Source of the DNA: Nissolia schottii | Taxonomy: Eukaryota; Streptophyta; Magnoliopsida; Fabales; Fabaceae | Direction: 5' to 3' | DNA length: 64,000 nt | NCBI GenBank assembly: GCA_003254905.1 | Contig: QANU01057090.1 | Span: forward strand, 164,398 to 228,397 | In this document: in pieces, positions 25,401 to 37,323 of the stretch | Layout: each line of letters starts with the position of its first letter | Numbering within the stretch: the stretch's first letter is position 1 | Position numbers and translations under genes: made by a program | The notes under the pieces: generated by a model | What the model was told of the DNA's origin: nothing | Database searches by the model: none | What the model saw: only the letters and a program-made list of their open reading frames with translations

Positions 25401-26757
25401 CAAACACATGACATTGATTACCTAGACACTTTCAGCCATGTGGCTAAGATGACAACAATAAGACTTTAGTTGTCCCTTGCATCCATCAATGGTTGGTTTT
25501 TTTGCATCAATTAGATGTTAACAACGCATTCCTACATGGGGACTTGCATGAAGAGGTGTATATGAAACTTCCTCAAGGATTTCATAGCAAAAAGCCTAAC
25601 CAAGTCTGCAGGCTACTCAAATCACTTTATGGCTTAAAGCAAGCTAGTAGACAATGGTTCTCCAAGATTTCTATTGCATCATTGTCCTGTGGCTACACTC
25701 AATCCCAATCAGATCATTCTTTCTTTACCAAATCTAGTGACAAGTCCCCAACGACTTTGCTAGTTTATGTGGATCACATTATATTTGCAGGCAATGACAT
25801 TACTGAAATCTCTTCTATGAAAGCATACCTTGATGGAATGTTTAAAATCAAGGAACTTGGAGAGCTCAAGTATTTTCTTGGGCTTGAAATTGCTCGCAAC
25901 TCTAAAGGAATTGCAATTTCACAAAGGAAATATTGCTTTGAGATCATCTCTGATGCGGGGTTGTTAGGTTGCAAGGCTGTGACTACTCCAATGGGTTCCT
26001 CTCACAAAATTGCCAATAATATAGGGGATCCTCTGTTTGATCCTGCACCCTATCGAAGGTTGATTGGAAGGATTATTTATCTGACCACCACACGACCAGA
26101 TATTGCCTTTGCTATCAATCAATTAACTCAATACGTGGCCTCTCCAACCTTTGTTCATATGCAGGCTACTGCTCGAATTGTTAAATATCTTAAGTCTTCC
26201 CCTGTTCTCGGGTTGTTCTTGCCATCCACCTCTGAAATTCAATTGAAATCTTACAGTGATGTTGATTGGGCTGGTTGTGTGGATACAAAAAGATCAATCA
26301 CACGTTTTTGTGTCTACCTTGGAGACTCTTAGGTTAGCTGGAAATCTAAGAAACAAACAACCATCTCAAGATCATCTTGTGAAGCAGAGTACAAAGCCTT
26401 AGCTGCTATAACCTGTGAACTCTAATGGTTATCATACTTACTCACTGACCTTGGCATCAATCAATCCAACAAAGTTTCCATTTACTGTGGTAGCAGTTCA
26501 ACAATGCAAATTGCTTGTAACCCAACATTTCATGAGCGCACCAAGCACATAGAATTAGATTGCCACTTGATTCAAGACAAGGTGTACTGTGGTTTCCTCA
26601 ATTTGCTACCAATTCCTTCAAAGCTTTAGCTAGCTGATATTCTTAGCAAGCCCCTGTCCCCAAGTAGCTTTCATTTCTTGCTATCCAAACTCGGCTTACT
26701 TAACATTTACAAGGGGAACGCATCTTCAATGCTTCGGCAGCAACAACAAGCCGAGTT
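22454..26757 (+). pseudogene. Copia gag-pol, broken by many stops
   Basis: The gag starts with MAAQDPLVIQVPP and has a CCHC zinc knuckle (C-x2-C-x4-H-x4-C) near 23286-23327. The protease shows LDSGATDH near 23585. The GAG-pre-integrase block LWHYRIGHVPSKIL is near 24000, and integrase blocks (HVDIWGP, SDNGPEF) follow. Reverse transcriptase is open from 25493 to 26332 (QLDVNNAFLHGDL, LKSLYGLKQASRQW). The catalytic box reads YVDH instead of YVDD, so polymerase activity is lost. RNase H (SYSDVDWAGC, SSCEAEYKALA) is split by a stop. Most stops sit where related proteins have Trp or Gln, the result expected from C-to-T decay of methylated DNA. No function is expected. Confidence 0.9.
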
Positions 26758-26766
26758 TGAGGGGGG
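26757..26766 (+). other. Polypurine tract
   Basis: A purine-rich run ending in GAGGGGGG lies directly before the 3' LTR and is preceded by GAGTTT. This is the expected plus-strand primer position of the copia element. Confidence 0.7.
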
Positions 26767-26990
26767 TAACAGAATGAATAAGCACATACTTTTCAAGCTT
26801 GTTCTTTGTATAGAAAGAGTGTTAGTTAAGTTAGTTAATTGATGGTTAAGTTGGTCGTAGTTAGTTAAGTTTGTTATTGTTAGTTAAGTAGCTTGAGATG
26901 CAAGCTAGTTCAAGAGACTTGTAAATATATTAAGCTTCATGCTCCAATTCCATTTGAGAATTCATTTTTCATTTCCTCTACATTTTATCA
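26767..26990 (+). repeat. 3' LTR (224 bp)
   Basis: It has the same length and the same ends (TAACAG...TTATCA) as the 5' LTR, with about 13 substitutions and no indels by eye. The target duplication GTTTC follows at 26991-26995. Confidence 0.93.
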
Positions 26991-26995
26991 GTTTC

Positions 26996-28159
26996 TCTTA
27001 AATAAGATTTTGAATTTGAATTTTATGAATGATAAAGACAAACTTAACTCGATTATGATTAAATCTAATTTGTTGGACTTTAATTATAATATTACAAAAA
27101 AACAGTAACATCTATTGGCCCACAAAAAGGTTGCTATAAAATCAATTTAGTTTTCAACGGGCTTTTTTTTCTAACATTAATTTGATCCCTAATAATCTAA
27201 AATTTCATTTTCACCTTAATCCAGAGGTTAACATATACAAATAAATCATCAACTGGTATAATGCGCATTATTTGCTGGGACGAATATCAAATTGTTTTTG
27301 TTAAATAGTTACAAGGCATCATTTTATCCTTAAAATGGTTGTCACATCAAATTGGCTCGTAAAAGTTAATTTTCATTTCACATTTATCCAAACGTTATTT
27401 GCAACTCCTTTTTGACACAATAACAAAAGTTAGTATTAATTGATGTTTGATTATGCTATGTTATCCGTTGAGATGACTTCTTTTTCATGTTCTAATACTA
27501 TTGACGATAATAATCCGTGTTTGTGTAGATGGTATGAGGAGTCTCCATACCTAATTTTTCAATCCTAAGATCACCATTGATTATAGTAGTTGGAAATGAT
27601 ATTTTGCTTACACGGTAATATAACATTAACAAAAGTCATCTTAACAAATAACATGACATATTATCTCATGATTGAATATTTGTTTGATGCTACAAATCTC
27701 TCGAGGATCACACATATGCCTCAACTATTTTGATAACTAATTTGGGATCAATCAATGTTAACAAATAACGCTATAATCAACATGTAACATGACATGTTAG
27801 CAACAAATAACATTTTGTTTTTCACATAGGATAATATTTGGACTAATGTGAAATAAAATAATTATGAATTTACAAGTGTGAATACTTATTAAGAAATCAA
27901 ATCATGTTTTTTTTTTTTTAAATTATTAGCTCTTCAATACATTATTAAATACATTGAAAACCTCTATAAACTTTTTATTCTAAACTCCTTATTCCCAATA
28001 ATTATTTCAAAGACCAGACTAATATCATAATTATTCGAGTACCGAATTGATGACCCATGTTGAGGCTACGACAAGTGTATCAAATCGTGCAACTAATTAG
28101 AAGGTAAAGATCGTCTCCATTGAGACTAAGTCATTTACTCCATGACCATCTATCCAATC
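26996..28159. other. AT-rich intergenic DNA, no gene seen
   Basis: No ORF with a recognisable domain is present. Repeated AACAAATAACAT/ACATGACAT words at 27640-27830 give it a low-complexity character. It contains no identifiable element ends. Confidence 0.4.
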
Positions 28160-28450
28160 ATANTCAATTATGATAAATATATGAAATTAACAAAATAAAC
28201 TCAATATACATTATCTAATATAAACAAAGTTAGGTAAGTATCTAACAAAGTTACAAAATTTGTACATTTTGAGGTAAACTCGTAAACTCGTAGGTAGATT
28301 TTAACTCGTGAACTCGCTAGTAGAATCGAGAGTTTACTTAAACTCGTACGAGTTTACCAAACAAGAGTTTATGTAAGTGTTAATTCGTTTTTGTGTAGTA
28401 AAATCGTAAACTCGTAAGAGTTTAAGAGTTAACTCGAGAGTTTAACAACC
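28160..28450. mobile_element. Truncated ACTCGTACGAGT-family element (copy 3)
   Basis: Reverse-complemented, this stretch aligns with the left half of the element at 3259-3817. It runs from GGTTGTTAAACTCTCGAG through the shared palindrome (28342-28353) and the CTACCTACGAGTTT block into the AT-rich middle. Similarity stops near 28160, just beside an ambiguous N at 28163. The second terminus is missing, so the copy is truncated. It ends 345 bp upstream of the first start codon of the phosphatase gene. Confidence 0.65.
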
Positions 28451-28794
28451 ATGGTAGTCAATGTTCACGCCCAAAACGAGAGCAGCCCATGTTGAAAGTA
28501 TTATCGCCAACCCGTCAGGCCCAACACACTGCGATGTTGGTCCTCCTTGTAGTTGTAAGTTGGATTTTTCGACCAAAGAAAAAGGATGGGATGATCAGGA
28601 CCAAAAGTTAAAATCTTGGATGCATTTATACCCAAAAAAAAATATCTGGGATGCATTGACCAAAAATCGAAGCAGGGGATGTATTGACACCAAAAAACCA
28701 ACTAGCAGTCCCAAAACAAAAAAACAAAAAAAACTGAAGCTAACAGCTTTACTTGGACTAGATTGTAGCGTGAAAACTATTCCGAGATTAGCGG

Positions 28795-30303
28795 ATGCGT
28801 GGAATCGACAGTTCCCAGTGGATCGGACTCCGTGCAGCAGCCGCCGCCTCAGCAACAACCAGAAGCACAGCGCTCTACACTTCCCACCGACATTGTTCCT
28901 TCAGAGTCAGATCTTCGTTTCACTCTCTTCACACCGCAATGGCCAACTCCGTCTCACCCAGAAAGCCCATCACTCACGTCATTTTTGACATGGATGGTCT
29001 CTTGCTAGGTATTCATACTATTACTATACTCCCCTATCTTCAATAATTTCTCCCATCTATATTTCATACACATATACCCTGTATTTATGAAACACGTGTA
29101 TTATTTTCAATTGTTTTTTCTCCTAATCCGCGAATATGAATTGTGAATCCAATTTTTAATGCTAACTGAACTCGTTGTGCCATTGCATAACTGGCTGGTA
29201 CCTCACGAGTCATGAGTGCGACTTATTGGATGCTTATGGAATGGAAGGCATGAAAGAAGTGCATTTGTAGAATCATACAAGATGCTTGAGAAAATGCCAC
29301 AGAGACACCCGCATTGTTGGAATGTTGGATTGTGTCTTTCTTACTGGAAGTCATAGTAGATAGTACAACTTGCACTGCAGTTTGTGGTGTCAAATTGTTT
29401 TCTATCTTTTGCTTTATGTTTAGTCACAAAATTAACGATCACCCTCATTGCTTGATGATAATCAGTGGACTTGTGATTTTGCAGATACAGAGAAGTTCTA
29501 CACTGAAGTTCAGGAAATTATACTTGCTAGATACAATAAAACATTTGATTGGAGCCTGAAGGCAAAGATGATGGGAAAGAAAGCAATAGAAGCGGCTCGG
29601 GTCTTTGTTGAAGAGACCGGAATTAGTGATTCTCTTAGTGCCGAGCAGTTTTTAGTAGAAAGAGAAGAGATGCTGCAGAAATTGTTTCCCACAAGTGAAT
29701 TGATGCCAGGTATATGGATTAATGGAGACTGGAGACCTTTTGCTAATTAACAAGGGTTACTCAATTTAAGATTTTGTTTTCATCTGTTTATATGAGTACA
29801 ACTACCATGTGTTTATATACTGATGTCCTACTCTCTTTTCATATATCATAGGTGCTAGCCGTTTACTCAAGCATCTACATGCAAAAGGAGTTCCAATTTG
29901 CTTGGCAACTGGGTACACTTCATCCAAATTGTGTTAATTTCTGTTTTTTTTATCCTTTCCATTTTGGTTTTAAAAGAAGAGATTTATTTCATGTCATGAA
30001 CTAGTTTTGAAGGATTTTTTTTTTTGTGCAAAGTGGTATTGACAATTTTCTGTACAGTTCTCACAGGCGACATTTTGAATTGAAAACTCAAAGACATGGC
30101 GATCTCTTTTCTTTGATGCATCATGTTGTTCTTGGTGATGACCCTGAAGTTAAACAAGGCAAACCATCACCAGACGTATTTCTTGCAGCAGCCAAGAGAT
30201 TTGAGGTATACCAATTTATGAATACTGTCAACTAGATGGCAAAATTGTCTGCAGATTAAAGGATTACAGATGGCTTTTCTTTTCCTACTCTGAATTTGGG
30301 TTC

Positions 30304-30343
<40 letters not shown>

Positions 30344-31810
30344 TTAGTTATTTAATTTAAAATGTTGTCGAGTTTGTGTTCATATATGGTGATGTTGTTG
30401 TTAATGGTGAATTGATGGTCAACAGGGTGGACCAATAGATCCTTCTAAAGCTCTTGTTTTTGAAGATGCACCCTCAGGAGTTCTTGCAGCTAAAAATGCT
30501 GGGATGTAAGTGGATTGAGGCATTGATAGATATTTTCTTTATTTTCAATTTTAATGTAACAAATTATGCGTTCCAAAACATTTGCCATGTTTAGTAGAAT
30601 GATTAGATAAGTTAATACTATATTTATCAGTATCACATACCACATTATTACTTACTCTGTATATAGTATGTATCTGCATCAGCAAGTCTGGGAGTGATGA
30701 AATTTACTTTCTGTACTCATTAAAGTTTTCATGCTGACAGTTATGACAGAGTGCATATTTGTAACATCTTATGTTCACTAAGGAGGCTCTTTTCTTTCTC
30801 TGTCCCTCTCTCATATATGCATTACTTGAATCTATTGATATAATATGTTTATCACCTGCATATCCTAGGTATAAAAACTTTGAATTGTCAATATCAGAAT
30901 CTGAGTGACGGATTTGGCAGTATTGTATGTGTTTGTAATGGCTAAGATTTAATTGTCAACTAATGTTAAGCGGCAGCTGATAAGATTTTGCCAGCTGACT
31001 CCCATCTAGTGGAAAAGATTTGATTGTTCTTCTTGTTGTAGTTGGCAAGATTTTGTCAGCCAAATGCAGTCAGTGAAAAATGGAATGTGGAGTCTGATAT
31101 CTTGTCACAATTGTCATGTTATGAAAATAAAAATTCCTGTGATTCTGGCCTATTAACAAGGATTAAAATCTTCATCATTTAAATTCTTTTTGGCTAGAAC
31201 TATTTTGTTGGACTTCCAAGCTGATTGAATCTCTTTTAGTTTTAAGAATTATATTACACACACACTGTTTAGTTCACTGATAATTAAAAGGCCTAGAGAT
31301 TGTCACTTGTCAGACAATGCATAATTCGTAAGTGACTGTTAAGTTTTCTCACAATACATTGAGGGCAATACATCTGACTGATGTGCGAGAAAATAATATC
31401 ATCTGAAAAGAGAAAAGCAAAGCGATTGAACCCCATAGGTAATTTAAGATTGATACAGTAATTTGTATGGTCTTGATCTACAATGGCATTCAATGTGGTC
31501 CCTCACAACACTCAGTTATGAACTTATGGCGATGCCCTACTTGCTCCTAGTTCCTACTTTTATTCATTTCTCGCCTAAATCAAGTGCATGTTACTTTGTT
31601 AGAAATGGATACATTGTGCTATTGGAAGCAGTGTTTAATTTAATGTTCATGTTGTTGATCTCTTTTGGTTTCTTGTCATACAGGTCTGTTGTTATGATTC
31701 CTGATCCAAGACTGGACAAATCTTTTCATGATACAGCAGACCAAGTTTTGAACTCACTGTTGGATTTCAACCCTTGTGAGTGGGGTTTACCTCCTTTTGA
31801 AGATAACTGA
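28795..31810 (+). CDS. HAD-family glycerol-3-phosphatase-like protein, 6 exons
   Basis: Exons are 28795-29008, 29485-29709, 29852-29912, 30058-30205, 30426-30505 and 31684-31810. All junctions are GT-AG and join to 284 codons. The protein has the HAD nucleophile motif DMDGLLLDTE (D acts as nucleophile and acid/base), motif II ATGS, the motif III Lys in KQGKPSPD, and a terminal acidic motif VFEDAPSG. This combination fits the plant DL-glycerol-3-phosphatase GPP1/GPP2 group, which hydrolyses glycerol-3-phosphate to glycerol. Related HAD phosphatases (pseudouridine-5'-phosphate) are a possible alternative. The first ATG adds a 48-residue Arg/Ser/Ala-rich leader that looks like an organelle transit peptide. 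The second Met at 28939 ([10 protein letters not shown]) would give a 236-residue cytosolic form. The 3' UTR probably runs past 31860. Confidence 0.9.
30305..30344. repeat. (ATT)n microsatellite in intron 4 of the phosphatase gene
   Basis: About a dozen uninterrupted ATT triplets lie between exons 4 and 5. It is a likely length polymorphism with no sign of affecting splice sites. Confidence 0.9.
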
Positions 31811-32796
31811 AGCTGTGAACTGTGCAATTTTACTGCGGTCAGAAAAAGCTGCACATCTTGTGTACAACTAAATTGATGAGTAATTAATTCGATTTGCGTA
31901 GAATGTCAGTTACTTTGTTTGACAGTTTATATTCTTGTTCTTAGCAATAATGTTTTGCTTCTACCAGTATCGGCTTGAGAGTTGGGACCATATAGCGGTT
32001 GATGTCTTGTTCACATCATTTTCACGTTGAAATACTGTTTCTCATATGATAAATTAGTGTAACTAATTTGTTTATGGTTGATCACTATTTTTATTCAAAT
32101 TCTAAAGTTTTTGCTTGCTCTGCCTTGGAGTAGGAGAGAGTCCCTGCTGATTACGGTTGTTTTTCGCTATGTAGTATTTCTACTCTGCGTCCCTTGGGAA
32201 TGGATTCTTTTATATTGATTTTTATCATGAGTATTGCTATTTATCCCGATAGTTTCTTCAAGAAAATTGCCCCAAAGGTGACTCAACCAATTAGAAAAAG
32301 CAGAAAAGTTTAAAGAGAGAGAAACAAGAGGAGTTGACCAAAAAGCAAGTGCCGGTTAACCAATCAAGGGGACTAGTGGTGCATGTATGAAGATGAATGT
32401 TGGGCCATTAATAATTTTCCTTTTATCATTGATAAAAAATGTGGAGCTAATTATGGGACGGCCTAATGAATTTAAGAATCCTTAATGGGATTTCATGATT
32501 TCATCTCCTTCCAACCGTTCATGCAATGTTTGTTTTTCTCCTTCTTTGGGTCAGGTCTTGCAATGTTTCTTTTGATGGGTTAGTTTTGCTGTAGTTAGGC
32601 CTTAAAGTCCGGTTGTTTATATTTAGTAACAAATGACAACTTTCTTTAAGGAGAATAAATTTAGAGAACAAAATGAAATTTGTGAAAACCCTCATTAAGT
32701 TAATTTCTTTTGAAGAGGTCTATTATCTTATTTATTTTCTAATTTATAATTTGAGAGGCATTGTTTTACTTCCGCTAAAAAGGCTTGCTCCAACCA
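31811..32796. other. 3' flank of the phosphatase gene, no further gene
   Basis: The first few hundred bases are probably the 3' UTR and polyadenylation region. The rest shows no coding frame. A GA-rich patch is present near 32315. Confidence 0.4.
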
Positions 32797-33346
32797 TAAT
32801 TATCAAACTCTCGAGTTAACTTTTAAACTCTTACAAGTTTATGCGTTTAGGTCTCAAAATCAAGTTAACTCGCTTAGCAACTCAGACCTAAGTAAACTCG
32901 GGTGAACTCGGCAAACTCATATAAACTCGGATGAACTCGAAAAAACAGTGATAAACTCACAAGTTCACTGTTTAAGTCAAAATTTAGTCTCTCAAACTCC
33001 AAAACACAATATTTCTCAAATATCACTCTTAATAAGGATTTCTAAATAGAATATTTTGACATATTAACCTATGTTAAGTTGATTTATAACATTTTAAAAT
33101 TTTGATATGTTGTTTTTTATGTGCTTTTAATTAATTTAATATACTTCATGACTTATGTTTGCCTAATTATGAATTGGAAATGAAATTGTAACTTATATTT
33201 TGTTTTACTATAACTTTAATATATTATATTAAAGTATTATAAATATTTTTATTAATATTTTATAATAAGTAAATTTTTACAAATTTACGAGTTGAGTTTA
33301 CAATTCGAATTTACTTATTTAAGTAAACTATCGAATTTGATAACGT
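32797..33346. mobile_element. Inverted-repeat element of the ACTCGTACGAGT family (copy 4)
   Basis: The left end contains TTATCAAACTCTCGAG and the right end contains the complement of TTATCAAATTCGATAG. The element is flanked by the direct repeat TTGCTCCAAC on both sides (left ending near 32794, right starting near 33346). CGAGTTAAC and ACTCGG words fill the left part and the middle is AT-rich. The 9-10 bp duplication supports a Mutator-like class for the whole family. No ORF of note is present. Confidence 0.7.
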
Positions 33347-36303
33347 TGCTCCAACTATACAAACTAAATAAGGTGGTGGCTTTATTCTTTCCCATTATCG
33401 TAAATATCAGATTCCCCAACCTTCTCTCTCTGCTTTCATTTTTCACTTTTGTCACTGTTGACTTGTTGGTAGTGGTCCTTTACATTATCTGCTTGTGGTC
33501 CTTGTTGATTTAATTTGTTGTAAGGTTGAGCCCTTTAAGTTTGAAAGCTAATTTAGAGGCTCCAAATTTAAATTATAACTTGTCATCTGAAACAACCAGT
33601 TCCCAAAAGTTAAGACTTGGTTATAATAGATGAGTGGGATCTCTTCTCTGGTTGAAGCAATTAGCCACTGTGTCTACTGCGTGAAGTGAGAAATTCTTTC
33701 GTCCTTGGGGGAGGACAAGAGATTATCCTATACATATACACTATCCCTACTATATATCTATTTTTGTAGGTTCCACACGTTATTACATTGGCAGATTGGC
33801 TCATATAATTTTGATGGTATATGATTTATGTGAAGGATGAATAATTTGTTCTCTAAATATACATGAAAGAGGGAATTAGTCATTTTATATAAATTTTCCA
33901 CACGATAAGATTATGAGGTATTTTTTATCATTATTAATTTTTTTTAAGTGTATATATCATATGTGCATTTCCTTTTTTCAATTAACTATGACAAATCATA
34001 CTCGACTTTCTCATGTATAACATTAACATTCATGAGATATGAAAGAATTTGTTGAGTGAAGTAGACATTTGAGAAGAGATATTAGTACTAGTCCACTTGC
34101 ACATCAACATTATAGACAAGCAGCGATGGTGATTAATAAAATCATGATAGAGTTTAGGGTTTCATATTAAAATAATATTATATGCTATACATATTCTTTC
34201 AACTAAATGCCCAAGAGTTAGTCTAAAAATCTCATAAGTCCGTCAAATAGTGTAAGAGTTTCATTTTGTTTATTAACGGTGTAATTTTTTTTTATTGTCA
34301 ACTAATTAAATTTTATCATATTAGTATAAATAATTGAACTTTTCTCTCACTCCTTTAAAATTCATATATATTAAAAAGTTTGATTTGATAACAATATAAA
34401 AAACTTTACATTTTTAGTGAATAAAAATTAAACTCGAATAATTTGGGATTTGTATAAATTTAGATTCTTAAAAAAAAATGTATTGCAAGTGTTCACTGCT
34501 TTTATTGTCCAAGGATAACAAGTAGCCACCCATTTTTCTGTAAAAGTCCAATATATAAAAGTTGAGTCTATGGCTTATAGGCATAATGAGGACACACGAT
34601 AGAGAGGATGACCATTGATGAAGGGAATTCGGTAGAAACATATCGGCAACCAAACAGCATGTACTTGTGGCAACCAGAAGACGAAGGTGGTTTATGAGGA
34701 AAGACTTCTTGAAAGCTGAAAAAAAGCCAAAGCAATATGATGCAACATTACAGATAATGAAATGACTCTAGAGATTGATGCAGGATGGAGAAGATCACGG
34801 AAGCAAAGATTCAAAACAAGCAAAAGTACTTGAAAGAAAAAATTAATACGTAGGAGTAAAATGCAATGTATTGGTTGTTGGTAGTAAGTGTTGATAATAA
34901 GGTTTGAATATCGGTAGTTCAATTGAAACAAGAAAAAAATGTATGATGATTCATGAATGAATCAAATATAATGTACAAACAATATCTCTAGCTAGAAGAA
35001 AAAGGCACTTAACATTGATCTAGAGAACATTGTAGGTGCTACTTTTAGACGTAATAGAACACTAGGTAGAGAGAGGAGGACTTCTCTATGAATACTGAAA
35101 ATGCATAAATGTCAAAGCCTAAATCATCCCTTGTGTGCACTTAAACTAGCAAGGGAGCAAATATAAGAAAGTTCTGTACTGCATTGTTACTTTAATGAGA
35201 TGCATATTGGACCATTATGGAAGCAAATCACACACACCACTTATTATAGGGGGGGAAAATGGGCTTAATCAGCATCACCCACCGTGTCTTTGTGTGTGTC
35301 CACAGGGATGAGCATTTATGTACAATTATATTAAGGAGATCAACTAGTTTGAGTGTCACCTTTGACTTTCACTTCATTTTGAAATAAATTTTTCTTCTTT
35401 TTCAGTTAGCTCTTTCTTACAACTGAGTGTTTTTTCCAAGCCAAAAGAACAAACCACTCTAAATCGGCACATACTACTTTTGTGGATATGTTGTTAACAA
35501 TAATTTTACAGTTACGGCATGGATCGATAAACATATACCATAACCTTAATATATTACACAAGGATATAATAATTACACATGAAAGGTCATTCCCTAATTA
35601 GAATTATGTTGAAAACAGCATGCAACGATGTATATGTCTCAGTGTCTTTCCTAAAAGTTTAAACTAATAAGATAATATAATTTTAATAATTTTATATATT
35701 AAAGTCTCACATTACTTAAAGATAAAACTTGAATAAATTTTATAAGTGAGAAACATCACTCATTCCATAAGTTAATTTTTGAGCTGAGTTATATGACTCA
35801 ATTCTTAATATAGGCAAAGTAATATTGTTTATAAAAAAAGGTAGCTTGATAGACAGTAACTATATTATTTTATGGTGAATATTTGAAGTACATGTTATAA
35901 CGAGAGCTTAGGGATTTAATTAATTTCTATATCTCCTTTATAAATATAAATATATATACATAGAGAGAGAGAGAGTGATGCAAGCAAATAGAAACTGATT
36001 ATGTGAAATTAAAACCAACGGAGACGCTTTGCACACTGATTTAAGAAACAACCAGTTCTCTTTTTTTCTGTTGTATATAAAAGAAGAATAAAATAATTAA
36101 TAATCAAACTCGTAATCCAAGAAATTAAACCAATTGCTGCAAACTGGGAAGATGTCCTTTTTTATTTCATACAAGCACACAAAGGTTTTTACATATAGGA
36201 CAGATATATTGACTCAACAAGAAGAATTTTCTTGCTAGTATTATCGCTCATTACCCCAACCATATTCTCAACCAAACAACCGCAGGTGATCATATATCAC
36301 TCA
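33347..36303. other. AT-rich intergenic DNA, no gene seen
   Basis: Only short domain-free ORFs occur on either strand. A short (GA)n run is at 35960-35975. The last 250 bases probably include the 3' UTR of the minus-strand Aux/IAA gene. Confidence 0.45.
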
Positions 36304-37323
36304 TCATAATTCCCCTCTTGTACCTTTCCTTGTGTTCCCCTTGGCTGGAAGTATCCGAATTCTCTTCGCCACTCGTACAAAATCCCTAATTAATACACCA
36401 ATGCAAATCCAAATCCATCAAAATTAGTGCCACTACTGCATGTATATATGAATTACATAGACATACAATAAAATAAATGTTAATCTTCCATCCCGCACGA
36501 TTGCTAATTATGTTCCATCTAGGTCTTCATTTGGCTATTGCAAAAGCTATTTTTGTTTTACATGGACATGACAATTAATAAAGTTTGAAACTATAACCTT
36601 GTGTAAATTAACTAAATCCCAGGTGTTTTTGGAAGCTATATATCTACCTGTAACAATTTTTTCCTTTTTTTTCAAATGCTAATAAGTAATAATCAAGGAA
36701 AGGAGAAAGTAAATTAGTAAAGAAGGGTTAGTTAAAGGAGGAGAGATGATACTTGTAGTCGCACCTCAGATAATTAAAATCTTACGTGAATCGACACGGT
36801 ATCTCACACCAAATAAGAAAAGCATGTAACAAAACTTAGAAGAAGAGGCTACTTACTTCCAGCCTAGGTCACCGGCAAGAAGAAGGTCGTTCTCCATGTC
36901 CTCATAAGCAATAACATGACCCGGAATGGCATTGGACAGATCAAGATCATCATCATCATCATCGGCACCCTCCGGCGAACCACCGTCCACAAACATCTGC
37001 CTCAGCGCCCTGGCCAGGCTCTGGTAGCTCGCATGATTATGGAGGCTGATGCGCTGGCAGATCGAACGGCCCTCAAGCACCACCGTGACCGCGGGGACTA
37101 CCGTGGACACTAGATCATCCTCCTCCCCTAGCCCAGGGAAGCCTCGCAATAATTTGGCGCTAGAATTGTTGGTGTTGTTGCTATTATTATTACCATAGAA
37201 AGCATAATTAGAAGAAGAAGAAGGATTTGAAGGTGCACCAGTCACGATCTGCCTTCTATCTTGCGCCCATCTCCGTTTCAAGGAGTCTTGTCTTTGTCTT
37301 TGGGGGTCAAAACTGTTCATCAT
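36304..37323 (-). CDS. IAA33: Non-canonical Aux/IAA protein, IAA33 type, 2 exons
   Basis: Exon 1 is 36857-37323 and exon 2 is 36304-36385. They are joined by a GT-AG intron to 182 codons (TGG AA|G GAT). The protein has a short basic N-terminus (SLKRRWAQDRRQ) and a Ser/Asn-rich linker. From about residue 75 it has a PB1-like domain III/IV: VTVVLEGRSICQRI, then YQSLARALRQMF, an Asp run, and HVIAYEDMENDLLLAGDLGW. The final exon gives the conserved basic end DFVRVAKRIRILPA. There is no LxLxL repressor motif and no GWPP degron, which matches Arabidopsis IAA33. That protein escapes TIR1-driven turnover and interacts with ARF10/16 in root stem-cell control. The role here is by homology. A poly-Asp tract in domain III/IV is encoded by a GAT/CAT-rich repeat near 36945. 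Confidence 0.92.

Larger units (their letters stand above)
21994..26990 (+). mobile_element. Ty1/copia LTR retrotransposon, degenerate
   Basis: The element is bounded by two 224-bp LTRs and by a 5-bp target duplication GTTTC (21989-21993 and 26991-26995). Just inside the 5' LTR, TGGTATCA (22218-22225) matches the start of a tRNA-iMet primer site. A G-rich polypurine tract precedes the 3' LTR. Internal domain order is gag with zinc knuckle, protease, integrase, reverse transcriptase, RNase H, which is the copia order. By eye the LTRs differ at about 13 of 224 sites, implying a moderately old insertion. The LTRs begin TA and end CA rather than TG...CA. Many in-frame stops make it non-functional. 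Confidence 0.93.

Noticed and set aside
28461-28988. 175-codon ORF overlapping the phosphatase first exon
   Set aside because: It is out of frame with the HAD domain and has no similarity to a known family; the 28795 frame carries the DMDG motif and correct splice phase.
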